The position numbers were made by a program, and so were the translations under genes. DNA of 64,000 nt, taken from positions 1 to 64,000 of the forward strand of contig QJNS01000005.1 of the NCBI GenBank assembly GCA_004154925.1, read 5' to 3'. The notes below the pieces were generated by a model. It did no database searches. It was not told the origin of the DNA and worked only from the letters and a program-made list of their open reading frames with translations. Positions 35,201 to 49,650 of the stretch are shown here, piece after piece. This DNA comes from Monosporascus cannonballus (taxonomy: Eukaryota > Ascomycota > Sordariomycetes > Xylariales). Within the stretch, counting starts at the first letter, position 1. Every line of letters begins with the position of its first letter.

Positions 35201-35871
35201 AAATAATATGATGAAAATTTTAAAAGGCCATAATAAATAAAAGTCCTAAGTTATAAACAACCAAAAGCCTTAAATTTCAAGCGGCTAAACGCGTTAAACT
35301 CCAGGTGGCTAATTATTTTAAAGTAATTAAAACGATAGTTATAAATAACGTTATATTTTTGTATGTATATTTTTTCATAGAAAATAACCGAAATAAACTG
35401 CTTTAAGGTTCGAGAGCAAACGTTAATATTACGAATAATATCGACGACTGTAAAAGAAATATTATATTAGATATTAAGTCCAAAAATTAAATTATGACAA
35501 AGAGCGGACTAATAATTGCTATTTTTATCGGTATTATTAAATAGCGCTTAAAAGATTTTATTAAAAAATAACGAAATTACAATAAAATATATATTATATA
35601 TTCAGATTTTCATATTAAAAATCTTTTCGGAGAAAATATTTTATAAAGGAAAAAATTATTTAAATTATAATGCCTTAATTAATTTTGATGAAACCTAATT
35701 AATAATAATTAATATCTTTCGAAAAGATTTTTTTTATAGCTTTATAAAAAATACAAATTTATTATTAAAGTTCTAATAATATATGAAAATAATTAATAGG
35801 GATCCGTACTGGGGAAAGTATTTAATAAGAAAAATAACAATAACCTAATTAGTAACTTAAGAAAGGCCTTT

Positions 35872-36720
35872 ATGGAAATTTTTAAGGACGGAAAGGTTTT
35901 TATGACGGACGAAATTATAAAGAAAATTATTTTCCAGTACCGCCACCTTTGTTACCCTAATATTAAACGATTAATTTGGACCATTAAAAGGTTTACGGGA
36001 ATAAATTTGGACTTTAAGGATATAAAAATTATCTTTTATATAATTTATAACAAAATAAAAACAAGGAAAATCCCGTTTATAAACCCTTAAAGATAGGAAA
36101 ATTACGTAAAAGAAATTATTTAGTATAATGTAAATTTGGTAAAACCCGTTAATATTAAAAATAATGATTATTTTAGATTTATTATAAATAATTTGTCGTA
36201 TTATAAAAAATATTATTTGTTCAAAATTAAGAACGAAATATAATAATATTTATATACGTACATTACGCAAATAATTAAACGTTTAAAGGTATTAAACAAA
36301 AAGAAAAAAGTATAGATTTTATGGCTTAACGGCCGCAAGGAATTTGGCATAATAATTATCGAAATTTTTGCGTTATAAAAAATATTAAGTTAGTAATTTT
36401 TAGTTTATATAACTAATATTAAAATAAAGTTATAAAACGTAATATTTAGTTTCTTTAGGATAAAATATATATAATTTCCGTATAAATAAAAATATTTACT
36501 GATTTTTAAAACGTTCTAATAAAAGTTATAACTCATATAATTAATAGAACAAAATAATTAATTATAAAGAATTAATATTTATTAAATATTTTAAAAATAT
36601 ATTCGATTTTAAACCGAAAGGGTTATATAAGCCGGATAATAATTACTTTTTTATTTTTAATAATAAAATAATAGTTTTAATTAATACGAATTATAGGAAT
36701 AAGTTAAAAAAGTGAATAGC
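35872..36720 (+). pseudogene. F GAG-pre-integrase and integrase remnant
   Basis: The stretch at 35872-36090 is open for 72 codons. It contains Y-R-H-L-C-Y-P-N-I-K-R-L followed by K-T-R-K-I-P-F, matching the copia pre-integrase H...H...C-x-x-C...K-x-x-R-x-P-F layout with Tyr/Ile at some zinc ligands. Integrase core text follows to about 36700. This domain lies before RT, which is diagnostic of copia. Confidence 0.75.
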
Positions 36721-37059
36721 CTATGGAATAAAAAAATGTTATTAAGATATTAAAAGATATATAATTACAAGATTTAATTGTTAAAAAGTGGCAGATTATT
36801 ATTAATACCATATGTTATTATTTATAATGATTTAAAAAAGCTAGGATAACTTTTTAATCCGAAAGATATTATTTGGTTATTTCCGTAATCCGTACAAAAA
36901 TCTTTAAAGAATTGTTAAAAATAAGATATCGGAATAAAAAATAAAGACGATAACGTTATTTTAAAGGACGATATAAATTAGAAAACGTAGCAAGTAAAAT
37001 TTAAAAAAGGGTATTTAAAAGAAAATCCTTAATTTATATACCTTAAAAGCCCCAAACGA

Positions 37060-38720
37060 AGCCCCGGAGCTCCTGCGCGAATTAAAATTAATTTTAACTT
37101 AAAAAGGCGACGAAAATAAATAATTACAATATCTATACTTTTTATTTTGACCTTAGTAATCACCTTAATAACGAAATTTATAGGCTGTTTATAATGCACG
37201 ACGGTTTAAACTTAAAGTAATTTTTATACAGATTAAAAAACAAATTTTTGCGCAAATTTTTTATATTTATATTTCCTGGCGACAAACTTTATAGGCACTT
37301 TATAAATATTAAATAAATATTAAAGAATATACGTTTAGGGAAACACTTAAAAGATATAAGGCCTGTACTTGCATAAAAACGTATTTAACGAAAAAAAAAT
37401 TATAATAAAATTATAATTAATAACATAAAGGGTATATATTGGAAAATTTTGATAACGTTAACAGCCGCCTTAGGCTGCTATATATTCCAAATCGATTTTA
37501 TCGCCGTTTACCAAAATAATAATTTAAAGGAAAATATTTATATATACTTTTTCCCATATTAACGGAATATTTTAATATTTATTTAAAATATAAAAATATT
37601 TATTAATTTTCCCTTAAAAAAGTTATTAAATTAATAAATCCCTTATACGGGTTAAAGTAAACCGGAATTATTTAATAAAAAAAGTAAATACAATATTAGC
37701 AAAATAAGGATTTTATTTATTAATTTCGGATAACGTAATATGTTATAATCCGGAAATAAAAGTTATTATCGTTTCGTACGTTAATAAAGTTTTGTTTTTC
37801 AGCTTTAATAAATAACGCCTTTAAGATATTTTTAAAAAATTGCTAAAGATATATTTATTAAGAATCTAGGTAACGCGGATTAGTACCTGGGTATACGGAT
37901 TATACGTTTTTTATTAAATAAAAATGTCGGGTTAAACTAATAATAATTTATTAACAATTTATTAAATTTAATATGTTTAAATATTATACGGAAAGTATTT
38001 ATATTATTTGTTAAAAACTATTTAAAATACGTTATACAGTACGACGGAATAAATAATAAAGAAAAAACGTTTAATTATATTAATAAATTGAATATAATAT
38101 TTACATCTTTAATTTGGGCTAAATTAATAATTAACGTATTATCTAAATCCTGAGAATATATTAAATAATTGTTATAATACTTAAATGATATAACAAATTT
38201 ATTTTTTCGGTACAAAGAATTAAACGAAAACTATTCGTACCGGAATCATAACGATTTAAAATTGTTTGGAATAATAAATATAAGTTTTACGGATTTTAAA
38301 TTAACAAAATCTATTATAAGGTACGTATTTTTTATTATTGGAATACCCGTTATATAATTTTCGAAATTGTAAGGGCTTATTATTAAATATATTACGGAAG
38401 TAAAATACGTAAAAACAAAAACAACAATAATAGAAGCAATTAAAATTAAAAGCTGTTGTATAAAGCTAGGGCTTATATTTAAAGGCCTTGTTATTATTTT
38501 GAAAAATAATATAAATACGTTAAAGTAATTAACGAAAATATAAATAATTCGAAAAAACGTTATATTTGGCTTAAATATTATTATTTACGTTAAAAAGTTC
38601 ATAACCGAAATATTTGTTTCCAATACGTAAGAAATAAGGATAATTCAGTAAATAAATTTACGAAACTATTAAGTAAAGCTAATTTTGAATAATTTGTAAC
38701 TAATTTAAGCTTTCAAAGAA
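37060..38720 (+). pseudogene. F reverse transcriptase and RNase H remnant
   Basis: Copia RT landmarks: F-Q-I-D-F-I-A-V-Y near 37487-37515 (copia has M-D-V-x-T-A-F), N-P-L-Y-G-L-K-stop-T-G near 37636-37665 (the L-Y-G-L-K-Q box), and a degenerate catalytic Y-V-N-K at 37777-37788 where Y-V-D-D is expected. RNase H text is too worn to delimit. Catalytically dead. Confidence 0.75.
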
Positions 38721-38829
38721 TATATATATAAAATAGGCCAAAAGGTATTTAAAATTAACGAAAATAAAAGTTTAATTCCTATATAAACTGAAAACTTTGG
38801 TGAATAAGGCCATTTGATGCAAAAGGGCA

Positions 38830-39036
38830 TATCGGCAGTTAGGTGCTTTAGATGCCCATAGTTGACGCTTTAAAGCAGTGCTCTGCAGCCTGGGATAGCG
38901 TTTGTCCAGAGACTACCGTTTGTACAAACAGGACGTATATGTAAAGGCGGTACGCCCCAGACTTCTTCAGTCTTTCCTAGCATAAATCATCAAGCTATCA
39001 CCAGTTTCCTGCATTTGATCACTGTAACTGCTAACA
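38830..39036 (+). repeat. F 3' LTR
   Basis: 207 bp, TATCGGCAGTTAGG... to ...CTGCTAACA. It is preceded by a purine tract GCAAAAGGGCA and followed by AAAAC. Differences from the 5' LTR are transitions, with each LTR carrying some. Confidence 0.9.
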
Positions 39037-42000
39037 AAAACAATTTATTCGATAAAAAAAGAATTATATCCAAATTAAAAATACCTAATACAATTCGAAA
39101 AATTAATACGCCGGCAATAACGATAAATATAGCAACGTAATACGTTAAACGCAAAAACGTAAATAAAATTTGATAAATTCGAATAACAGTTTTAAAAGGT
39201 TACTTATAAAAAAGCCGCAACATAATAAAATCCAGAAAAATTAAAAAGAATTCCCAAAAAGGCTTTAAACGCTAAAATCAAAACCATTAATAATTTTATT
39301 ACTTTAAATATACAAATCAGAACGTATTAATATGCCGTAAGAATAAATTGCGGAGCTTTGGACAGGAATTTTATTGTACTAAGTATAATTAATAAGTTTA
39401 AGTTATTATAAAAACCTAAGTTAAAACCTTATATATTAACCAATATCGAAAGATAGAGATTTGCTTATAATAACGAAAAACTTATACGCGAAATTAATTA
39501 CTTCAAGATTTTTATCCAAAGACGATATCAAATAATTAATTTTGATATCGTTCTATTTAGAAATTACGATATAATCTTAGGATTATTATGTATACGCTAG
39601 TACGGAATTTTAATTAATAGAGAAATTGGCTAGGTAAAGTTCACCTTATACCTTATTAACGGATAAGAAAAAAAAGAATTAAAATCTTAATATTTAATCC
39701 ATAATGGCGCCGAATGCAAGCATAAGAATATAATAGAAACTCTACTACCTAAAAAGATAAAATATAAAAAAAAATAAGTGCCAAAAAATACAAAATATCG
39801 TTATTATTATCAAAACGAAACTAAAATAACTAAATAATGACTTAAAATAACAGCTTTAAAAATTAAAAAGTCTAATTAATATGTTACCATAATACTATAA
39901 ATATAAATAACTTTTTAAAAAGGAATTTGATACAAAATTATTAAAACAAAATAAATAAGATTATGAAATAATTCTTAAAGAAGAATTCTCGACAAAGTTT
40001 TACTCCATTTATAACTTTAACCGAAACGAATTATGTATTTTTTAAAAAAAACCTGGAAAATCTATTATAAAAAAATAAATTCGACTTTCGAAGTTACTGG
40101 CAGAATACCTTATATTTTTCGTATTAAGAAAAACGAAAAACTGCGATTTGTAATTAATCTTTAATAATTAAATAATATTATTTTTAAAAATCGAATATTA
40201 TTATTTTTGATTACAAAAATAAAAAGCCGATTTTATAAACTTAAATATTGTATAAAATTTAATTTTAAAAATAAATATAACTTTATTAAAATTATAATAA
40301 GATAAAAATAAAAAATAACCTGTAAAACGAAATACGAATTATTTGAATATTTAGTTATATTAATAGGACTTAAGAACGTATTAGCAATTTTCTAACTGAT
40401 AATTAATTATATATTACGAAAATATTTCAATATCTTCGTTATTTGTTATTTCGATAATATTTTTATTTTCTTAAAAACGGAAAAGCATATATAGGATAAG
40501 TTTATAAAGGTTTTTAAGCTTTATAAAACGCAAAATTATTTATTAATACAGAAAAAACTTAATTTTACGTACAGAAAATAAAATACTTAGACTATATTTT
40601 TACCCTAAAACATATTAAAATAAATCTTAAAAAGATTGTTACAGTAACAAAATAATAACCGCCATTTACGGTTAAAAATATATAAGTATTTTTTGGATTC
40701 GCCAATAATTACAGGAAATTTATTCGAAATTTTAGCAAATAATTATGTTTCTGACGAACGTTACAAAAAAAAAGATTAAATAGACGCTAAATATAAAAAA
40801 GGTATTTTAGAATATTAAGGATGTAATTATTAGCAAATTAAATTTAATTATATACGATTTAAACCGCTTTATTAAATTAAAAACCGATATTTCGAATTAC
40901 GTGTTAAACGTAATAATGGGATAACGAAATAATGAAGGCAAATTGAACCTTATTATATTTTTCTTATATAAATTTAATAAAACCGAACTTAATTACTGTA
41001 TTCCGAATAAAAAATTCATGGCCAATATTATAGCATTTCGAAAATTTAAGTATTTTCCAAAGGAAAATTTATACCAAATTAAAGTTTATACGGATTATTA
41101 AAATTTTACCCGATATATTACAATTAGAGAATTTACAAAATAATAATTTTATTACGCCAAAAATTAGCAAATTTCGATGTCGTTATTATTTATAAGAAAA
41201 GCTTAAGAAATAATAAAGTAAATACTTTAAGCAAACGATTAAATTTTAAAGAAGAATTAATTAAAATTAGCTATATAATTTTCGATACCATTATAAAAGG
41301 ATATTTACGCCCGCGATAAATTACGATAATTTGGATAGCACATTTCGATATATACCCGAAGATTTAGCAGTATAATAACGGTTTTCTAAAAAATCAAAAA
41401 CGAATAAAATACAAATTCCAAAAAATACCCAAAAATATTTAATACGAAATATATACGAATATCAGTTATACGAACATCTAAAGATTTATAAAACCTTAAA
41501 ACGGCTTTAATGTACATCTTCCTTTTTTTAAAATAAAATTAATAATACAGAAGTTTATACGATAATGCGATATTTGCGTTAGAACAAAAGTTCGACGACA
41601 TAAGCTATGTAAAAAAAATTACAGCCATTATTAATTTCAAAGCGACCGTAATATTTAGTTATATTCGACTTTATTAACAAATTTTCTATGCAAAAGAATT
41701 TAGTTACAGGGGTATATTACGATAATACTTTCATAACCGTCGACCGAATTATAAAATCTTTTTATGTCTTATCATATTACGAAAATATAAACATAAAATA
41801 AATAATATATACTTTTATTATGTACGGATTATTAATAGAATTTATTTCAAACACAAAATTAATATTTATATTTAAGTTTTATTAAGGCCTAATAATAGAA
41901 ATCGATTTAAATTATAAAGTATTTAACGTATTTAAACATTAAATATATAAATAAATAAAATAAATAAACTAATTCTTAAAACCCTATTTACGATATTATA

Positions 42001-42490
42001 TTAACTATAAGCAAAATAACTGGGTTAAAAAAGTGCTAATCGTATAATTAGCTTAAAATACGAATTATTACGAAAATACTAAAATAATACCTGCAAATGT
42101 AAATTTTGGTTTTATTCCAAAATGTACAAGAAAATACGCGATAACGGTCTAATTAATATCTAAATAATCGTGACTTTAAAATAATTACGATAATTACATT
42201 AGGGAATAAAAATAGGATTAGAATTCGTATATAATTAAATAAATAAATATTATAACCAGAAAGAAATAAAAACATGAATTTTCGAAAAAAGAGAAATAGT
42301 TTTTCTTGTTACTAAAATATTTAAACGAAAAAATTAAATACAAAACATGATTTCAAATATATCGATTTATACAAAAGTATTAGAAAAATTTCAGAAAATA
42401 ACTATTAATTAAAATATTTACTAAAGGTTAAATGTTATTTAAATTTCTATACTTTTTTATTCGAATTAATAACAAATATAATCAAAATGT
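39037..42490 (+). pseudogene. D1 segment 3: protease, RT, RNase H, integrase remnants
   Basis: It continues D1 after F and aligns throughout with C1 from about 27460. The RT box F-V-I-C-Y-F-D-N-I-F-I-F lies at 40435-40470 (L-D-D to F-D-N), RNase H text at about 40855-41200, and integrase at about 41670-42100. It stops at 42490, just before where the chromodomain should start, because the G1 LTR is inserted there. Heavily RIPped. Confidence 0.8.
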
Positions 42491-42861
42491 TGTTACGACC
42501 CGACAGGCTCCGCCCTCAGGAAATGGTCAACGAGGATGACACGGACTATCTCTTAGATCACGTGATAGGTATTTAACAAAGATCTGCTAAGCACGATTAA
42601 TTAATATTAAGCAACCGTTTAACAAGAATTTATCAAGTACGGTTGAATAAAGATAAGCAGTAATATTAAGAACTAATATATATATATACGTTTATTATTT
42701 CTATGGTTTATATAATTTCAGCTTATAGTATAACATCGTTATTTAAGACATTTTTGGAATTACGAAACGTAATACGATTATTATATTTGTTGCTTAAATT
42801 CTGGCGATATTTCTGCTAATATAAACCCGTACGATTGGGATTTAGTAGTTGGTTAAACCCT
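42491..42861 (+). repeat. G1 5' LTR
   Basis: TGTTACGACCCGACAGGCTCC... to ...AGCCGTTATA, about 371 bp. U3 is unlike those of C, D and E; R-U5 is nearly the same as E. An intact CACGTG lies at 42559-42564. The preceding five bases are AATGT; no matching 3' flank was found. Confidence 0.85.
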
Positions 42862-44607
42862 AAGCCGTTATACGTTACAAGTTTTTATTTAGCAGTACCG
42901 TCAAACTTTAAATAATATCGATTAACATTATGTTTACCAAGAAGCAGCCCGAATAACTAATCCACTTACCAAATTTTTGATTACCCGGATATTAGAATAG
43001 AATCCGAGGAAAAAAAAGGAAAAACTTTACTTTTTTCGCGAAGAAGTTCTTCGACGTCGGGATGCCATAAATGAACGCATCCTTTAGCTTAAAAAATAAT
43101 AATGATTTTACGACGTCCCTTTAAGCCGCCCATAAGAAATTAAAGAAGAAAGGAAAAGCTCTCGAAACCGGAAAACCTTTTCTAATAAGCCAGGTTATCC
43201 AGCTAAATATTATCAAGGAATTAAAAAAGGTTCTTAAGCTTTTTAAGCCATAATTTTTCGATAAAATCTTAATTAAGTTATAGCTATTTTTGATTTAATG
43301 CCGAGCATATTTCGGGTATTTTTCTATTTAACTTATTACGTTTATTATATAAATTAAATTCATAATCGGACGATTTGCCGAAAATACGGTTATTTGGTTT
43401 AAGCTCGTTATAGGAAAATATGTTATTTTGCCAGTCGAAAAACGAAATTCAAAAATAATACAAATTTATAACGATTACGAATAATTCGAATAAATATTAA
43501 CGAAATCTTTCGGAATAATAAACGAAAATATAAAACCGAAATATAAATTTAATAGTTACGATAAAAAGGTGTAATATTTAATTACGGCAACACGTTATTT
43601 TAATTAGCCGTGAAGTTGAATTAAGCATAAAAAATATTAATAGGTAAATTTTTCGACGGCCTAAAAAATATGAGAAAAATTTTAAGTTTGATCCGCTTAA
43701 TTATTTATTAGATTATATCGTAATAGCAATGAAAATTAATAATTAATAATATATATAATATATTCAAGGTATTATAGGAAAGAATAATAATAAATCCAGA
43801 TATATAGCTAATATTAATATTTTTTCGACATAATAATATTTTTTAGGGCACAAAACTAAGATTTATGGAATTAAGAGTTATTTATAGGAACGATTAAAGC
43901 CAGATTAAATACTATAATTGCAATAAAATAGCACATAAGGTAGCATAGTACAAGGTACTTAAAAAGCCTCGTTAGGATAACTGGAAACCTGTATCTAAAA
44001 AATAGGCCAGAAAGGATTAAAGGGACGGAGGCAAATCCATTAATATAATTCCACTTAAGTATATACCAGGTCCCCTATGGCGAGAAGTCCAGTAAGGAAT
44101 GCAACAAATCAAAAAGCTGGTTTAACAAGTAGTGCAAATACAATAAAAAGCATTATAGGAATAATTACACAAATACCAAAATTGGATAAAAAAAAGTCTG
44201 TTCCGAAAACCCTGATTAATATAGCAGAATATATGCCATATATTGTCGACAACGAGAATATCCCGATTACGAAAAAGGGAAATAATATATTTATAAACAG
44301 ATTATTCGTATATATTATAAAAAATTCGAATTTTTAATTATATCGGTAATAATAAAAATGATAAATAATAATATCGATATTTTCAATTTATAACCGCAAA
44401 ATATATTTAACAATTGGCCGAAGCAAAAGGCTGGCTTAAAGAAAAATAATATTTATAAAAAAACCCTTTTTGTTATTTTTAATAATGTAATTATCGAACG
44501 GAAAAGCAATTAATTTAACGTATAATAAAGAAATATTATTAGAAAATTATTATAAATTTCCATTTTTAAATAAGATTTATTATGGACCTTTACGAAAAGA
44601 AAGTTGT
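42862..44607 (+). pseudogene. G1 gag and gag-pol linker remnant
   Basis: The leader and gag are parallel to D1 and E1. The zinc knuckle at 43910-43951 reads Y-Y-N-C-N-K-I-A-H-K-V-A-stop-Y. An 86-codon open stretch at 44077-44337 covers the linker and includes the block I-V-D-N-E-N-I-P-I-T also seen in C1 and D1. It is cut at 44607 by element H and resumes at 51968. Confidence 0.78.
44603..44607 (+). repeat. Target-site duplication GTTGT, left copy of H
   Basis: The partner at 51968-51972 is GTTAT, one G-to-A change away, as expected for a RIP-altered duplication. The uninterrupted C1 homologue near 27370 reads GTTAT. Confidence 0.75.
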
Positions 44608-44814
44608 TGTATGATAATGGACAGCTGTGAGCTTAGGCAAGGTGATTTCCGACCAGTTACAAAGCGTATTCCAAGAAATAAGTTTATTAGGTTACTTCCA
44701 TCTGGCGTTTCCCATTAGCTGCCAGATGGTGAATTTATATTATTAAGTAGGTCGGTAGCTGATCGGTAGCTAGTCGGCTACTAGCCTTATCCTTATAAGG
44801 GCTATATTCTTATA
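44608..44814 (-). repeat. H 3' LTR (left end)
   Basis: 207 bp, matching 51761-51967 and the solo copy at 61178-61384. On the plus strand it holds GGACAGCTGTGAGC near its left end and GGTAGCTGATCGGTAGCTAG toward the right, a short direct repeat present in all three copies. Confidence 0.9.
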
Positions 44815-46400
44815 ATTACTTCCTTTTTTTAAACTGTTAATCTCTAATAACATTATTATTAATTTGATATAACGTATTTCGCAAATCTGATTACATCTGC
44901 TTGCCGATAATTTATTATTACATTATGTTATAAGTAATTATCGTAAGACGTACCGTATTGCGTAATTATTTATGTTCCGCCCAGGTTTTTATTATAATCT
45001 ATTCCTAATCTTATCTTATTTACCTTTTTTTCCTTTTTGCGCCCATATTTGTATTTTTTTTTACGTTCGCGTTTTATTTAATTTCCCGTCTCTTTTTATT
45101 TTTATTTCGCCTTTTCCGTTTATTTTACCGATTATTTCTATTCGCCATGTTTTTTTTGTAAGAAATTTCAAAAAAATAATATTTTAATATTAAAGAGAAT
45201 TAGGATTTCTTTTAACGTTATTCTTTCGACGCCGATAATAAAATAAATATTAATCGTATTACGGGCTGTAATAAGCCGCATTATATTTACGTAATATAAC
45301 GTTATTTCGATTACCGTACGTTTTACGTTTAGGCTCCGAACGCCTTAAATTACGTCGTAATTAATTATTATTATCAGATTTTTCGTACGGTAAATAATTA
45401 TTTCTAATATTATTAATACGGTTATTTGATTTTTATTTACATTCCGATCCTTTTTATAGGTATTATTTAAACGATTTCTTAATTCGGTATCGATAATTAG
45501 GAGTTAATCGAAGAGCTCGAAAAAATTCGTATTGTAAATACTTAATACGAACATTTTAACGTAATTACGATCGGTCGTCGATTCAATATTTTTCGTAAAG
45601 CCGAATTTGCCCATAATACGGTTATTATTAAGGAATATCGTTTTCTTAATATAACTAAGGTCGATTTCTAATTATCCATTATAATTATGGAAATCCAGTT
45701 TTAACGTCGTTTTATAAATTTGGAAATTTAGGTTTTTTTATAAGTATTATAATTTTTTTTATTATTCCGTAATTAATTTCCGATTAGGCGTAATTTTAAG
45801 ATATTTTTATAAGTAAAATAATTTTCAAACGCCGTTATACCGTTACATTTCCCGTTGAAGAACATTTTTCGCCTGTTTTTTTGACGTTTTGACGAAATTT
45901 TAATACTTATTAATAATTATAATTAAAAAACGGCTTTATTTAGCACAACTATTATTAAATCTAAATATATTAGGCGTTTGAAGGACGGCATTTTATTTCC
46001 GATTAATAACAAATTATATTCCGATTATTTAGGCCTTATCTTTAGTAAAAGATAAAACCTTTTTAAGGTTTTTCAGGATTTTATGCCTAATAAATTTAAT
46101 AAACGTACCCGTTTTTTACCGTTATATATTTTCCGATTAATTTCCGATATTCTTATATTAATTTCCTTAATATATTTCTTAAAGCCTAATTAATATAAAA
46201 CTTCACAATTAAATACAAAATTTTATTCTCGCAATAAATATTTAATTATCTTTTATATTACATATAAATTTCCGATCGGGATATAATAAAATAATTATTC
46301 GCCAAAAACTTAAAATTAATTATGTAACTAAGCAATATTTTAATATTAATATTTTTATTTTATTTAAAATTATTCTTTATAACTTTTAATTATTAAGCAA
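44815..46400 (-). other. H 3' tail region, unresolved
   Basis: AT-rich segment between the integrase remnant and the 3' LTR on the minus strand. I could not identify a chromodomain here. The 71-codon plus-strand ORF at 44972-45187 is Phe/Ile/Pro-rich and looks like antisense noise. Confidence 0.4.
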
Positions 46401-46899
46401 TTAATCTTTAATCGGGCTGCTATTATTTGACGGTTTTTAAATCATTTTATGTTTTATATACCTATTTAATTTTTTTTGGTAATATTATAATATTTGACGC
46501 GCGTATTTAAAATGTTTTCGGGTTTTTATGTATTACATTCGGCGGATTAAATTTTTTATTTAATTAAATATTTACGTTATCCCCGGTTATTTCGATAACC
46601 GACGATATTTTTTATTATTTACTTTTCCCATTTTTTTTATTAAGTCCGGTAACGTTATTTAAATATCGCCCGGTTTCCAATTATGTCACGGTTTTAATAA
46701 AGATATTAAAAATATATTATAAATTCATTAATGTTTCGTAAAAAGAATTAATTTATATACCTGGGAACCTAGTTATTCCTTAATCGCAACCAAAATATAA
46801 ATAAATATAAGTTTTTTATTTTTAAATTTAAAACCTTTAATCGATAGATTTATTTATTACCCAAATCCAAATTCTATACATATATAACGTTAATTATAA

Positions 46900-48000
46900 T
46901 TTCTTTTCTAAATTGCCGTTATTTTTTTAATATTTATATATTATTTGACGAATAATTACCATTTTTTAAAACGCTTCGTAATTTCTTATACCTATCTTTT
47001 AAACCTTTATAAAAAATATTTTATTATCTTAAAATAATACCCATATAAGCCTTTAAACGAGAAACGGCTAATACACGCATTTTACGTATTATTATATACG
47101 AATTCCGTATTTCGTAACAATTTTATTTAATTATTTTGATATTTCTTAACGTAATTACGGAAATAATATTTTAAAATTTAATAAGTAGGTTTTATTTGTT
47201 TATTGGTTCATAAATAATAAATAATTAATATTTACCACTTTATTTTTCGTTTTTTATAAACTCCCGCCTAAAATTAATTTATTAATAATTTATTTTTATC
47301 GTTAGTAATTCCGGTTAAGGTACCGAATTTATATTTAATTTTATCATAAAATAATAAGGTTAATTCGGTTACGGTTTAAGGTTTTAACCGTAAAAATAAA
47401 TAATCTTAATTTCGTAAAGCGGTCGACGATCACCAAAATTACGTTATACTTTAGCTCGTTTAAATTTAGGCTTTTAAGAAATCTCTTTATAAAATCTAAT
47501 AAAATCTATTAAAAAAATTATTTACGTAACGGTAAAAGCTATAATTATTTATATGGTTTATAACGTAATTTTATTATGCCCTAATAATTCGGATATCGTT
47601 CGTTATATTTTCTTAATAAAATTGTTTAGTTGTTGATTTTAACGTACAAATATATCCTATATATTTTGCCTTTAAATTATTATAATATTAATTAATCAAT
47701 TATTTCCCTAAAACGCCCTAAAATAAAATTACGAATTTGTCTTAATAATATAAAATCTTATTGAAGTCCAAAAAATATTTTCCCTTTATTTCGGCTTAAT
47801 ATCTAATTATTTATATTAACTCCATAATCTTTAAATCCTTAATGTGCAATTTTCGAACCTAATTATAAAATTATTAAAAAATTCCGCTAAAATGCCGTTC
47901 CGTTTTTAAATATTTTTTTTGCCAAAAGATATAAAATAAATTAATTATAAATAATAACTTTAATATTAATTTTGTTTTTCCCAGATTTTTCGGAATCCGA
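46900..48000 (-). pseudogene. H integrase remnant
   Basis: On the minus strand the core motif reads V-I-L-V-I-V-D-R-F-T-K-L-R-L-F at about 47398-47442, matching the gypsy integrase segment between the first two catalytic acids. Flanking text is worn, and the borders are approximate. Confidence 0.65.
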
Positions 48001-48699
48001 TCGTAATACTGTTATAACTTATAATTACCGTTATTTAACCGTTAATCATATTATTATTATAATTCGCATTTCTATTATTATTCGTAAATAATGAATTCGG
48101 TAAATATATAATTTTTTGCTTTTTTTTAAAAGTTGTTTACGATCGTATAATAAGGGTTCTCAGCTTTCTTTGCGCGTATAATAATTACCTGAATTTTTAT
48201 TATTTAAAATCTGTTTAAGAATTTTGCAATAAATAAACTTTATATTACTTTTATCAGACCTTTTACCCCTTTATAATTCTTTAAATTACGTTAAATATTT
48301 ACGATTATCTTCCGTGCGTTTTCCGGCATGTTATTCGTATATCCGAATTTCTGAAATAACATAAAGATCACATTTTTATATGCGATTTTTCTTAATATAT
48401 AATCCGGGCGTACAAATAACTTATCCGCTAAATTGGCGGCGTCCGGTCAATATTAGGTCTTAAAATTAAATTACGTAAAACGATAAATTTATTAGGTTAA
48501 TTTTCCTTTAAAATTCCGTGCCGGCGCTTTTATTATATCTTTTAACATCATATAATCGGTAAATATTAAGAAATCCTTTTCCGTATATTTAACCTATTAC
48601 CGTTAATATTTTAAATTTTTTATAATCCCAAATAATTTTTATTACTTTATAATTTACCGTTTTTCGCTTAAACTTAACTTTCGCAACTAATACACGATT

Positions 48700-49650
48700 T
48701 AGTATTAATACTTTCCGTATTTTTATAAAAATATCCTTAATATAGCTTTTATCAAGGTATTTATTTGAAATTTAATATATTTAGCATTATTTTAATATCG
48801 GAAAATAATTGCCAATTAAAACGTATATTTTAAGTTTTGGAACGCTTTTTTGACTTTTTCGAATTACAGGAATTTTGTTTTGTTTTGCTTTACGCCTTTT
48901 TTAAAAACTTAATAAAAAATTTGGTAATATGCGAATAATAGGCGATAAATTTCCGATAAAAGTTGGCAAATCCCAAAAATACTTAAATACTATATGTTAA
49001 TTTTAATTTTAGCCATATATTAATAATATTAACCCCTTAGCAATTTATTTCCAAGCCATTAATATTAATCATAAATTTTAAGAATTTTCATTTAAACAAA
49101 TTCGCATTTAAACGTTTTGACAAATAATTCATATTATAATTACCGTTCGTAAACTAAATAAAAATATTTTATATATTTTTTCCCTTAACCGAATAAATAA
49201 TTATTTTATTTAAATATATTACGTATATATAAATAATTGATTTGGTTAAGATTTTATATATATAAATCTAAAACCTAATTAAGATAGTAATAAAATTAAA
49301 TAATATAACCATATATTTAAATTATTCGTTATATGTTCGGAAAGCAATTTCTTCTTAATCGCCTTGTTAAATTTAATATAATAAAAAATATCCTTAAAAT
49401 TAATTTACTAAAATACTTTAATTAACTTGAAACGATTTATGATTTTTGAAATTAAAGATAACAAATATCGACTTTTTATCGTTACCCGATTTAGCCACTT
49501 ATAATTAATATATTATCGGAAATTGCCGTCCTTTTTAAGCATAAATAATATTAATACTTTTATATTCGTGTTTAAAAAACGTACCCGACTTATTTTTACG
49601 TTTTTTGGGATATATTTTTTAAATATTATTTTAAATTCTTAAAATGAGGT
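48700..49650 (-). pseudogene. H reverse transcriptase and RNase H remnant
   Basis: The minus-strand translation has an A-I-K-x-K...Y-x-x-x-N/F...M/W-x-x-P-F-type stretch near 49310-49380, followed by Y-V-I-Y-L-N-K-I-I-I-Y-S at 49190-49225. The latter stands where active elements have Y-L-D-D-I-L-I-Y-S; the catalytic pair is lost. RNase H text continues to lower coordinates. Confidence 0.68.

Larger units (their letters stand above)
33013..39036 (+). mobile_element. F: complete Ty1/copia element, 6.0 kb
   Basis: Two 207-bp LTRs and a perfect AAAAC duplication bound the element. Domain order is gag, integrase (with GAG-pre-integrase motif) and then RT, which is the copia order and the reverse of gypsy. 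It is the only copia-type element I could prove in the window. All frames are broken. Confidence 0.9.

Noticed and set aside
44972..45187. Plus-strand hydrophobic 71-codon ORF
   Set aside because: Element H is coded on the other strand; the Phe/Ile-rich text comes from AT-rich antisense.
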